A DNA stretch of 25,188 bases, taken from the NCBI GenBank assembly GCA_016928975.1, contig JAFGJR010000154.1:1-25188 (forward strand). Direction: 5' to 3'. A program made the translations under genes and the position numbers. Origin of the DNA: Sedimentisphaerales bacterium. GTDB taxonomy: Bacteria; Planctomycetota; Phycisphaerae; Sedimentisphaerales; SG8-4. The notes under the pieces are model-generated. The model was not told the origin of the DNA. It worked only from the letters and a program-made list of their open reading frames with translations, and searched no databases. Shown here piece by piece: positions 1-7,050 of the stretch; position 1 is the stretch's first letter, and each line of letters starts with the position of its first letter.

Positions 1-1
1 G

Positions 2-649
2 TACGCGCCCTTCGCCTGGCGGGGCTGGTGGGATTTCGGCTCCGGCGGGCTCGGCGACATGGGCATCCACAACCTGGCACCGGTCTGGTCCGCCTTGAAG
101 CTCGGAGCGCCGGTCAGCGTGAACGCCAGCTCGACCCTGGTCAACAAAGAGACGCTCCCACTGGCCTGCACGGTACACTACGAATTCCCCGCTCGCGGCG
201 ACATGGCGCCGCTCACGCTGCACTGGTACGACGGCGGCATGATCCCGGCCCGCCCGCCCGAGCTGGAGGACGACCGCGAGCTGTCGCGCGAGGACGGCCT
301 GCTCTTCGTCGGCGACAAGGGCACGATGTACGTCGAAGGCTGGGGCGGGAACAGCCCGCGTCTGATTCCGGAGGCGAAGATGAAGGCCTACAAGCGGCCG
401 CCCAAGACGCTGCCTCGCTCCATCGGCCATCACGCCGAGTGGATCAAGGCCTGCAAGGAAGGCACTCCGACGCGGTCGAACTTCGGGGACTTCGCGGGTC
501 CATTGACCGAGGCGGTGCTGCTCGGCACCGTCTGCGTCCGCGTGGGCGGCCAAAAGCTCCTCTGGGACAGCAAGAACCTGAAAGTAACGAACGTGCCCGA
601 GGCAAATCAGTACCTGCACTACGAGTATCGCAAAGGCTGGACGCTGTAG
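2..649 (+). CDS. Gfo/Idh/MocA family oxidoreductase, C-terminal part (5' truncated by window edge)
   Basis: The reading frame is open from the first bases and ends at TAG 647-649, so the N-terminal Rossmann NAD(P)-binding half lies outside the window. The visible start contains WWDFGSGGLGDMGIHN, which matches the conserved glycine-rich 'GALGDMGCH' segment of planctomycete Gfo/Idh/MocA proteins; the histidine belongs to the sugar/substrate site in this family. The rest (HYEFPARGD, LHWYDGG, FVGDKGTMYVEGWGG, HHAEWIKACKEGTPT) is typical of the C-terminal alpha/beta domain. Family members oxidise or reduce sugars, inositols and related polyols with NAD(P); the substrate cannot be told here. The ATG at 59 is internal, not a start. 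A second family member follows 131 bp downstream on the same strand. Confidence 0.9.
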   Translation, partial: YAPFAWRGWWDFGSGGLGDMGIHNLAPVWSALKLGAPVSVNASSTLVNKETLPLACTVHYEFPARGDMAPLTLHWYDGGMIPARPPELEDDRELSREDGLLFVGDKGTMYVEGWGGNSPRLIPEAKMKAYKRPPKTLPRSIGHHAEWIKACKEGTPTRSNFGDFAGPLTEAVLLGTVCVRVGGQKLLWDSKNLKVTNVPEANQYLHYEYRKGWTL

Positions 650-660
650 GGCACAAGCAG

Positions 661-690
661 CATCAGAAATCAAAATGCAAAAGTCAAAAT
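661..690. repeat. short A-rich low-complexity repeat
   Basis: The gap between the two oxidoreductase genes holds a run of near-tandem ATCAAAATGC-like words (ATCAGAAATC, AAAATGCAAAA, GTCAAAATG). It resembles the A-rich intergenic repeats common in planctomycete genomes. No open frame with a credible start covers it. Confidence 0.35.
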
Positions 691-780
691 GGCGGAAGGG
701 GCGGACTGATTCTATGTAAGATCAGCGTCGGCGCAGCCGACTCCACAATTTCGACATTTGATTATAGAGGTCAATCGGTC

Positions 781-1887
781 ATGCCCAGCAAAGGACGAGT
801 GAAGGTCGGGATCATCGGCTCGCGCTTCGAGGCGGACATTCATGCGGAATCATTTCGCATCCTGCCCGATGAGGCGGAAGTGGTGGCGGTCGCGTCACCG
901 ACGCCCGGGAACGCGGAACAACTGGCGAAGCGATACGGCATTCCGCGGATCTTCACGGACTACAAGAAGATGCTCGCGGAGAAGGACATCGAGATGGTGA
1001 CGATCGCCGCACCGAACTACCTTCACGCACAGATGACCGTCGATATCGCCAATGCCGGCAAGCACGTGGTTTGCGAGAAGCCTCTGTGCATGACGCTCGA
1101 AGAGGCCGACGTGATGATCGACACCTGCAAGAGCAAAGGCGTGCTGCTGATGTACGCGGAGGAGCTGTACTTCACGCCCAAGTACGTCAAGGCCAAGGAG
1201 ATGGCCGATCAGGGCGCGTTCGGCAAGGTCTACTTAGTCAAGCAGAGCGAGAAGCACTTCGGCCCGCATGCGGAGTGGTTCTGGAACGTCGAGAAGTCCG
1301 GCGGTGGTGTGTTCATGGACATGGGTTGCCACGGCATCGCGTTCTGTTACTGGTTCCTCGGCCGGCCGCAGATCAAGACTGTCTATTGCCAGATGGGCGC
1401 CTACGTTCACGGCGACAAAACCAAAGGCGAGGACAACACCATCTGCATCCTGGAATTCGCCAATGGGGCGGTCGGCATGATCGAGGACAGTTGGGCCCGG
1501 CGGGGCGGCATGGACGATTGCATCGAAGTCTACGGCGAGGGCGGCGTCACCTACGCGGATCTGCACATGGGCAACGCTCTGCCGACGTTCAGCGAGTACG
1601 GCTATGGGTACGCCGTGGAGAAGGCCCCGACGACGAAAGGCTGGAGCTACCCGGTCTTCGGCGAGCTGTGGAACTACGGATTCCCGCAGGAGATGCACCA
1701 CTTCGCGAGGTGCGTCCGTGGCAAAGAGCAGCCGCAAGCCACCGGCGAAGACGGCCGGATCGTCCAGCAGGCGCTCTTCGCCGGATATCAGTCGGCAGGG
1801 CTCGGCGGCAAAGTCCAGATGCCGTTCCAGCCCAAGGGCGTCAAGAGGCCCATCGATCTCTGGTTCAAGCCGCTCAAGCAGATTTGA
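781..1887 (+). CDS. Gfo/Idh/MocA family NAD(P)-dependent oxidoreductase
   Basis: A complete 368-residue protein of the usual family length. The N-terminal Rossmann segment is VKVGIIGSRFEADIHAESF (residues 7-25). The family's EKP signature is in HVVCEKPLCMT near residue 100, where the lysine acts in dinucleotide binding and catalysis. The substrate-domain motif SGGGVFMDMGCHGI is near residues 176-189. The frame stays open far upstream, but ATG 781 is chosen because GAGGT sits 9 bases before it and the family homology begins there. It likely oxidises a polyol or sugar derivative in the cytoplasm. The stop is 18 bp before the MttB-family gene, so the two are probably co-transcribed. Substrate unknown. 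Confidence 0.93.
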   Translation: MPSKGRVKVGIIGSRFEADIHAESFRILPDEAEVVAVASPTPGNAEQLAKRYGIPRIFTDYKKMLAEKDIEMVTIAAPNYLHAQMTVDIANAGKHVVCEKPLCMTLEEADVMIDTCKSKGVLLMYAEELYFTPKYVKAKEMADQGAFGKVYLVKQSEKHFGPHAEWFWNVEKSGGGVFMDMGCHGIAFCYWFLGRPQIKTVYCQMGAYVHGDKTKGEDNTICILEFANGAVGMIEDSWARRGGMDDCIEVYGEGGVTYADLHMGNALPTFSEYGYGYAVEKAPTTKGWSYPVFGELWNYGFPQEMHHFARCVRGKEQPQATGEDGRIVQQALFAGYQSAGLGGKVQMPFQPKGVKRPIDLWFKPLKQI

Positions 1888-1905
1888 CTCTCTTGGGAAT
1901 CGAGC

Positions 1906-3345
1906 ATGGCGCGAATTCCGCCGCTGCAAATCCTGTCGGAGCAGGAGACCGAGGCGATCAAGAATGCCAGTCTCGCCATCCTGCGTGACACCGGCGTCAT
2001 GGTGCATCACGACCCGATGCTGCGCGTGCTGGGCGAGGCCGGCGCAACGATAGATCCAGATCACAAGATCGCTCGCCTTGGCGAGACGCTTGTCATGGAT
2101 CAGGTGGCACGAGCGGGCAGGAGATACGTGCTCTACGGCCGTGACAACGAGCGCGTGGCACGATTTGGGTACGGCGACCTCGTGCTGATGTCCAGTCCGG
2201 GGCAATACGCATGGATCGACAGGCAGACGGGAGATCGCCGCACGGCGACGATTCAGGACGCTCGCGACGCGATTCGCCTGGGAGACGCGCTCGGCAACAT
2301 CACCATCGTCGGGTCCATGGCTCAGCCTGAGTCGATCTCGGAGAAACATCGCGACGTGGTTCTCACCGCCGAGCTTGTCAAAGGGACCGGCAAACCGACG
2401 CGCTGCTGGGTCCGCAACGGCGCGACCGCTCGCTACATCCTTGAAATCTATCGCGCCGTCGCCGGTGGGGATGCCGCCCTGCGAGCCCGTCCGATGGTCG
2501 AGGCATTCTTGGAGCCGATCAGCCCGTTGCAGTTGCCGAAGGACGGACTCGATATCGTCAGAGAATTCGCACAGGCGGGACAGCCCGTCAGTATCGGTCC
2601 GATGGCGATGACCGCCGGCACCGCTCCCGGCACACTGGCCGGCACGTTGGCCCAGGAGAACGCGGAGATCCTTGCGGGCATCGTGCTCACACAACTGCTC
2701 GCACCGGGCACGCCAATCACCTACGGCGGGATTCCTCACATCATGGACCTGCGGACCGGGATCTGCTCGTTTGGCTCGCCGGAGCAGGGAGTGATGGCCG
2801 CGGCCATGGTGCAGATCGCTCATTCGTACGGATTTCCCGTGTACGTCAACGTGGGCTTGACCGATGCGAAACTGCCCGATGCGCAGGCGGGCACGGAGAA
2901 GGCCGCCACGCTGCTGCTCGGCGTGCTGGCCGGAGCAGACACATTCGGCCACTGCGGCATCTGCGGCACGGACCACGCCGGTAGCCTGCTCTGGCTGACG
3001 CTCGATGATGAGCTGATGAGCTATGTGAGACGGGTCGCCGGAGGCTTCGCCGTGGACAAGGACCGCCTGGCCACGGATGTCGTGCATGCGGTGGGCCCGG
3101 CGGGCAATTTCCTGGCGGAGGAGCATACAGTACGTCACTTCCGCGAGGAGCTGTGGCTGCCCGGTCCCACGTGGACTCGCCAGGCCTATGATCTCTGGCG
3201 CGCCGACGGCCGAACCTCGTTTGCCGACCGTCTACATCAACATGTAGACGCCATTCTGACTGGTCATCAGCCAGAGCCCCTGGACGAGGCTCTGGCCCGA
3301 GAGATCGACCGGATCGTCGAGCATGCCAGGCGTGGACTTGCCTGA
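1906..3345 (+). CDS. MttB-superfamily corrinoid-dependent methyltransferase (pyrrolysine-free)
   Basis: A 479-residue protein of the trimethylamine methyltransferase (MttB) family. Recognisable segments include LSEQETEAIKNASLAILRDTGV at the N-terminus, PLQLPKDGLDIV, GPMAMTAGTAPGTLAGTLAQ, GIPHIMDLRTG and SDAK-like TDAKLPDAQAGTEKA. Family members move a methyl group from a quaternary or tertiary amine to a cobalamin carrier protein. True MttB reads an in-frame UAG as pyrrolysine; here there is no internal UAG and the gene ends at TGA 3343-3345, so it belongs with the non-Pyl enzymes, some of which act on betaines. It begins 18 bp after the oxidoreductase gene. No corrinoid protein or methyltransferase partner is visible. 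Substrate is inferred only to be a methylated amine. Confidence 0.9.
   Translation: MARIPPLQILSEQETEAIKNASLAILRDTGVMVHHDPMLRVLGEAGATIDPDHKIARLGETLVMDQVARAGRRYVLYGRDNERVARFGYGDLVLMSSPGQYAWIDRQTGDRRTATIQDARDAIRLGDALGNITIVGSMAQPESISEKHRDVVLTAELVKGTGKPTRCWVRNGATARYILEIYRAVAGGDAALRARPMVEAFLEPISPLQLPKDGLDIVREFAQAGQPVSIGPMAMTAGTAPGTLAGTLAQENAEILAGIVLTQLLAPGTPITYGGIPHIMDLRTGICSFGSPEQGVMAAAMVQIAHSYGFPVYVNVGLTDAKLPDAQAGTEKAATLLLGVLAGADTFGHCGICGTDHAGSLLWLTLDDELMSYVRRVAGGFAVDKDRLATDVVHAVGPAGNFLAEEHTVRHFREELWLPGPTWTRQAYDLWRADGRTSFADRLHQHVDAILTGHQPEPLDEALAREIDRIVEHARRGLA
3229..3250. other. perfect 9-bp inverted repeat inside the MttB-family gene
   Basis: CGTCTACAT and ATGTAGACG pair perfectly around a CAAC loop. 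It lies in the coding region about 95 bp before the stop codon and may be chance or an mRNA structure near the 3' end. It is not followed by a T run. Confidence 0.4.
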
Positions 3346-3361
3346 CAGTCGCGGAGCAGAC

Positions 3362-4516
3362 CTATTCGCCCTTGATGGTCTTCTTGATCCGCTCCACTTC
3401 GTTCGGATCGAAGGGCTTGCCGTCCTTCCGGAAGATGTCGTGGAACCAGACAGGGGGCTCGGCCTTGTACTTGGTCTGCCAGGAATCCCACGGGTAGATG
3501 GTCTGCGTCCTGCCGGCGACGAGGCCCCAGTTGTAGGCGCCGACGTTCTCCTGCTCGAGGTGCGGCAGGATCGCCTCGAACGTGGAGCCGGCGGGTCGAG
3601 CCATGTACTCCGTGCAGAGGATGGGCCGGCCGAACCGCCGCAGGGATTCCACCCGCTGCTGCATCTCGGGCAGACTCGAGTAGCAGTGGAACGTGATGAT
3701 ATCGGAGTTGTCGAGCATGTACCGGTTGATGGGCGAGAGCTTTTCGTCGCTGGACCAGTCGCCGGCCCAGACGCCCGCCGTAATCGGCTGGCAGGGGTCC
3801 ACCTCGCGCGCCCAAACGACCGTCTTCTTCAGCAACGCCAGCGCCAGGTCTGCCTTATTCTCCGCCTCGAACTTCACGTACGCCGGCCGGTTGATGTTGT
3901 CCGGCTCGTTGAACAGGTCCCACACGTGCACGCGCCTGTCCTGTCGGAAATGGCCGATGACGCCCCTGACGTACTCCCGCAGTTTGTCGTGACGTGTCGA
4001 GTCCCGGAGGACCTGCACGCCGGGGCTCTGGACCCAGCCGGAGTTGTGCACGTGCGGCCGGGGCTCCCGCTGCCGGCCTATGTGGGGAAACGGATCCCAC
4101 ACGCCATCGAACAGAACGAACATCACGCCGATCTTGTGCCGGTCGGCGATCTCGAGGAATTGCTCCATTCGCTTGGTGAACCCCTCCGCATCCTGTGTCC
4201 ATAGCAGATTGTGCAGGAACACGCGGAGGCTGTTGAAGCCGAGATCCTGTGCCCACCCCAACTCGCGGTCGATCGTAGCCGGATCGAACGTCGTCGCCTG
4301 CCACATCTCCAACTGGTTGATCGCCGTGCTCGGCGCGAAGTTGCAGCCGACCAGCCACCCATGCTGCACATACCACTCATTAGCCCTCTCGATTGACCAC
4401 CGCTGGGCCTGGACAGGTCCGGCCGTAATCCGCCCCGGAGCCTCCCCCGCCCACGCACTGACCGCTCCCATCTGAATCACAATTGCTGCGACCAGTCCAC
4501 ATGCTCTCATGATCAT
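3362..4516 (-). CDS. secreted GH5-like (cellulase-fold) glycoside hydrolase
   Basis: A TIM-barrel hydrolase of clan GH-A. Its acid/base glutamate lies in VWDLFNEPDN (E204) and its nucleophile in ILCTEYMARP (E303), the usual NEP and late-strand glutamates of GH5-type enzymes. GWAQDLGFNSLRVFLHNLLW is a typical early barrel strand. An N-terminal hydrophobic segment, MRACGLVAAIVIQMGAVSAWA, looks like a signal peptide, so the enzyme is exported. ATG 4516 is chosen because AGAGG lies just upstream and the signal follows at once; ATG 4543, with GGAG 7 bases upstream, is a fair alternative. The length is 384 residues. Homologues are often labelled xylanase or cellulase, but the substrate is not shown. 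The gene is convergent with the MttB-family gene, 16 bp apart, and downstream of a toxin-antitoxin remnant. Confidence 0.88.
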   Translation of the reverse strand: MIMRACGLVAAIVIQMGAVSAWAGEAPGRITAGPVQAQRWSIERANEWYVQHGWLVGCNFAPSTAINQLEMWQATTFDPATIDRELGWAQDLGFNSLRVFLHNLLWTQDAEGFTKRMEQFLEIADRHKIGVMFVLFDGVWDPFPHIGRQREPRPHVHNSGWVQSPGVQVLRDSTRHDKLREYVRGVIGHFRQDRRVHVWDLFNEPDNINRPAYVKFEAENKADLALALLKKTVVWAREVDPCQPITAGVWAGDWSSDEKLSPINRYMLDNSDIITFHCYSSLPEMQQRVESLRRFGRPILCTEYMARPAGSTFEAILPHLEQENVGAYNWGLVAGRTQTIYPWDSWQTKYKAEPPVWFHDIFRKDGKPFDPNEVERIKKTIKGE

Positions 4517-4581
4517 CCACGGTCCTCTCGTATGATTCCACATATCATGACTCCAACCACGGCGATTGACACCTGCAGATT

Positions 4582-4722
4582 TCAGAATAGTTCTTCGACC
4601 AAATCGGTTTGGAGAGTCGTGCTGCGCCACATATGGCTGCCGGTCTGGCGGGTGATCCGATAGGCGTGTTTCTCGAGACGCTTCGCGATTCCCTCACCAC
4701 TGATTACCCTGGGAAGTCTCAT
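4582..4722 (-). pseudogene. truncated HicA-like toxin
   Basis: Translation from ATG 4722 gives 46 residues: MRLPRVISGEGIAKRLEKH, then AYRITRQTGSHMWRSTT, then an unrelated tail to TGA 4582-4584. The start matches the HicA mRNA-interferase family (pattern LPR.ISG..L...L...GY.ITRQTGSH.R), including the catalytic histidine in TGSH. The second half of HicA, which normally carries a HHITIP-like strand and a PLKVGTL-like helix, is absent in all three frames downstream. The start overlaps the HicB-like stop by four bases (ATGA), the usual coupling of such pairs. It is probably an inactive relic; a short functional peptide cannot be excluded. Confidence 0.75.
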
Positions 4723-4925
4723 AGGGCCATGACTTCGTCTTTCACCATGTGCAGCCGTGCGATACGAGGACGTTCTGCCTCCTCGAAATGTCGCTTCACC
4801 GCGTCCTTGATACTATTCTTCGACTCCTCCAAGGGCTCGCCTTCGGTAGAAATAGAGTACCCGAGCGCTTTGGCGACGTACCCGTCCTCATCTGAGCGTT
4901 CAGCAATGAATGTGATTTCACTCAT
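4719..4925 (-). CDS. HicB-like antitoxin
   Basis: A 68-residue protein, MSEITFIAERSDEDGYVAKA followed by LGYSISTEGEPLEESKNSI, ending RPRIARLHMVKDEVMAL. This is the compact HicB-like fold of small proteins found next to HicA toxins; homologues often carry the misleading label '2-oxoisovalerate dehydrogenase subunit'. The frame is open further upstream, but ATG 4925 is chosen: GAGGTG lies 9 bases before it and homology starts there. It shares an ATGA overlap with the truncated HicA that follows. It looks complete, with no frameshift. Its role would be to bind and neutralise HicA and repress its own promoter; with this toxin broken it may be an orphan. Confidence 0.82.
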   Translation of the reverse strand: MSEITFIAERSDEDGYVAKALGYSISTEGEPLEESKNSIKDAVKRHFEEAERPRIARLHMVKDEVMAL

Positions 4926-4947
4926 CTTGATTTTCACCTCTGGTCCC

Positions 4948-4976
4948 AGACTAACATATTGGGCCATCGCCGTCAA
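4948..4976 (-). promoter_or_regulatory. sigma70-like promoter for the hicB/hicA relic
   Basis: Read on the minus strand, TTGACG (4971-4976) and TAGTCT (4948-4953) are separated by 17 bases. They lie about 25 bases upstream of the HicB-like start codon. Good -35, fair -10. Confidence 0.5.
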
Positions 4977-5285
4977 CACACTCTGGCTACCCCAATCCCA
5001 CATCCCACCGGCACGACCGGCCACCATCCCAGAATCCCACGACCGCATCCACGCCTTCTTCGTGTGTTTTTCGAAATCCCGCCTGCTGACCGACGTCAAC
5101 TGGTCTACAGCCCCAAGCTATAGAGCCCATCCGAACACCGGCGAACATGAAGGACTGGTGGCACGCGGCCTCATCTACGCCCCCTGGATGGCTCGATTGT
5201 GTGACCCTGGTTTCAATTGAACAGGAAGCGCCATGATTCGAGTAGCGGTCACACTCCGGTCCTGGATCGCTATGTGTGCGTGCCT
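4977..5285. other. intergenic stretch without a supported gene
   Basis: Open frames exist on both strands, but none has a credible start signal, domain or codon pattern. It separates the HicB-like gene from the membrane coiled-coil gene. I see no strong repeat or hairpin. Confidence 0.5.
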
Positions 5286-6056
5286 CTACCTTGATGTTGA
5301 TCGGGTTGGTTTCAGGCCTATCCACAAGTCAATTACGTCGTCGGGCGTAATGTCGGAAGCTTCGGCAGTGCTCCCATCACTGCCATGAAATTCGGCGAAT
5401 GGAAGCACGCCGCCGAAGTTCTGGGAACGCCGTAAATCAGGAATTGCGGTTCTGAAGGCCTCCTCAAACGCTACGACTGCTGGACGCTCAGATTGTCGAT
5501 TGAGGGTGGCGAAGTGGACGCCCGTGGGGATATCCGTATGCCTTTGGATGGGAGCAGGGAACACCATCCACCCAGCAGCAAGCAAAATCCTGTGAATTTG
5601 ACTCGCGAAGTTAATAGTCTCAGGTGAGGCGATAAACCAAACCAACTGGACCTTCTGTCCGCGGAACGGCTCCAGAGCTTTGATTATCGCGGTCGCAGAC
5701 TCAGGGTCGATGCTGCGCGGCTCCATGCTTTTCTCCAGAGCGAGCCGCTTGGTTCTTTCCGTTTCAAGATCACGCGACAACTTCAAGTTACCCTGACGCA
5801 ATTCTTCCGCTACCGCCTCCAGTTGGGCCGTGCGTTCATTAGCTTTGGCTGCGCTGTCTTTGGCCTCCGCGATCCGAGCGTCAGCATCGGACTTTATCAC
5901 CTCGTTGTACCGATTCGTGACACGTGACAACCATACGGTAAGCGCTGCAGTAAGCAACCCTCCTGCAACAAGTACGGCAATATACAGTATGAATACACGG
6001 TTTTGCGTTCTTGCTGCGACCTCAATTGGTGCCAATTTGGACGGAATTGTTGTCAT
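5286..6056 (-). CDS. membrane-anchored coiled-coil protein of unknown function
   Basis: From ATG 6056 (GGTGA five bases upstream) the protein has 256 residues; an in-frame ATG at 6122 would add 22 hydrophobic residues but lacks a ribosome site. One transmembrane helix lies near residues 22-44 (FILYIAVLVAGGLLTAALTV). A charged Ala/Glu/Lys-rich coiled coil follows to about residue 112 (DADARIAEAKDSAAKANERT and on). After SIDPESATAIIKALEPFRGQ comes a C-terminal globular domain with VQLVWFIASPETINFASQI and LLAAGWMVF. This layout (helix, coiled coil, small alpha/beta domain) is a recurring uncharacterised bacterial family. The gene is lower in GC than the sugar enzymes (29 of 60 bases from 5881), suggesting acquisition. 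No function is assigned. Confidence 0.75.
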   Translation of the reverse strand: MTTIPSKLAPIEVAARTQNRVFILYIAVLVAGGLLTAALTVWLSRVTNRYNEVIKSDADARIAEAKDSAAKANERTAQLEAVAEELRQGNLKLSRDLETERTKRLALEKSMEPRSIDPESATAIIKALEPFRGQKVQLVWFIASPETINFASQIHRILLAAGWMVFPAPIQRHTDIPTGVHFATLNRQSERPAVVAFEEAFRTAIPDLRRSQNFGGVLPFAEFHGSDGSTAEASDITPDDVIDLWIGLKPTRSTSR

Positions 6057-6122
6057 GGTATTCACCATATTCACAAGTGTCATTATGGCTACGGGAGCAA
6101 TTGCCATCGTGCCTGCTTTCAT

Positions 6123-6488
6123 AACGTATGTGACTTCTGGGCCACCATTTCAAGTGCCGTGCAGGACAGTTACTCGGTCGTGACCACCGATATACCAAGC
6201 CTCCACGTCAGGGCCAAATCTTGGCCACGATGTCTCATACGCACCAGCATAAGAAGCCCTCAATGACCTCAGGGGACATCGACGGGTGCGCCGCGACCGT
6301 CTGGCCCACGGTTTTAGACGGGGGTATGAATCGCGCTCGTCTTCGGGTCGTTGCGTGTTGTGCGCTCTCAACATATGGGCCTCCCTTGTCCAGAGCAAAA
6401 ATCATAGCATGGTCCCTTGGGCGGATCAAGACGGAGGCAGGACGAGCGATGTCATTCGGGTTCTGCTCCCACACCATGGGCGGCATCT
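6123..6488. other. intergenic stretch, no supported gene
   Basis: This lies between the coiled-coil gene and the DUF2283 gene. An 83-codon minus-strand frame (6235-6486) follows the DUF2283 gene closely but has no ribosome site and no recognisable domain, so it is not called. No repeat seen. Confidence 0.45.
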
Positions 6489-6716
6489 TCAGGTGGTTTT
6501 CTGAGTGATCACGTCCTTATCGAGTTCCAGTGTGTACGACAGGATTGTCTTGAGGTCGATTTTCTTGGAGGCGTCCAGGATCTCGATGCCCACAATCCTG
6601 CCCTGAGAGGTCGTATCCACGTTAACGCCTTCCCCGATTTCCGTCACTCCTTCCGGAGGCTCATCTCCTAACTCCAGATACAAGGCATCCGCTTCGTCGT
6701 CGTAGTATATCCTCAT
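6489..6716 (-). CDS. DUF2283 family protein, probable antitoxin
   Basis: 75 residues: MRIYYDDEADALYLELGDEP at the start, then GEGVNVDTTSQGRIVGIEILDASK. This is the compact DUF2283 pattern: an acidic D.EADALY strand and a G.IVGIEILDAS strand-helix. DUF2283 genes commonly follow DUF4258 genes, and the pair is viewed as a toxin-antitoxin module. The start codon overlaps the stop of the upstream DUF4258 gene by four bases (ATGA, 6713-6716), so translation is coupled. Appears intact. Antitoxin role is inferred from the pairing. Confidence 0.88.
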   Translation of the reverse strand: MRIYYDDEADALYLELGDEPPEGVTEIGEGVNVDTTSQGRIVGIEILDASKKIDLKTILSYTLELDKDVITQKTT

Positions 6717-6943
6717 GATCTTCGCCCTTTCTTCAGCGGGTAGTTGGTGATCACAGTTGTCACGTCATCTTCCACGGCAACGACGATCTTGATCGGGAAC
6801 TTGAAGCCTTCAACCTTCTCGACGATCTCCTGGGTGCCCGGCTTCAGGGGCCTTCCCTTCAGAATAGTCACAATTGTGGATTGAGGAATCCTATACAAAT
6901 CCGCTCTCCGTCTTGCGTGTCGGGAAAACCTGATTTCCGCCAT
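6713..6943 (-). CDS. DUF4258 family protein, probable toxin
   Basis: 76 residues. MAEIRFSRHARRRADLYRIP has the histidine-arginine start of DUF4258 (a RelE/BrnT-like small fold), followed by STIVTILKGRP and the paired strands KIVVAVEDDVTTVITNYPLK. DUF4258 proteins are predicted toxins encoded upstream of DUF2283 antitoxins. A well-formed promoter lies 40-70 bases upstream. Unlike the copy at 11917-12170, this reading frame is unbroken. Biochemical activity is not established by sequence alone. Confidence 0.85.
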   Translation of the reverse strand: MAEIRFSRHARRRADLYRIPQSTIVTILKGRPLKPGTQEIVEKVEGFKFPIKIVVAVEDDVTTVITNYPLKKGRRS

Positions 6944-6982
6944 AGTACGCCTTGCCCGGGTTTCATATTGCGCCCGATGACG

Positions 6983-7011
6983 ATTGTATAGCCTGCCTCA
7001 CTCTCAGTCAA
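6983..7011 (-). promoter_or_regulatory. sigma70-like promoter for the DUF4258/DUF2283 module
   Basis: On the minus strand TTGACT (7006-7011) and TACAAT (6983-6988) are 17 bases apart, close to consensus. Initiation would fall near 6976, about 33 bases before the toxin start codon. Confidence 0.65.
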
Positions 7012-7050
7012 GGATTTGCCACCGAAGTTGGATGGTTTGGCTTGGGTATT

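Noticed and set aside
28..780. Open frame extending the second oxidoreductase far upstream
   Set aside because: It overlaps the first oxidoreductase in another frame and has no family similarity; the ribosome site and homology place the start at 781.
1234..3138. 634-codon minus-strand open frame
   Set aside because: Antisense shadow of the oxidoreductase and MttB-family genes caused by high GC; the translation has no recognisable domain.
1906..3345. Pyrrolysine-containing MttB
   Set aside because: No in-frame TAG occurs within the gene, which ends in TGA.
4609..5220. 203-codon plus-strand frame
   Set aside because: Runs antisense to the HicA/HicB-like genes, which have better starts, overlap and homology.
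6235..6486. 83-codon minus-strand frame after the DUF2283 gene
   Set aside because: No ribosome site and no recognised family; kept as unassigned intergenic DNA.
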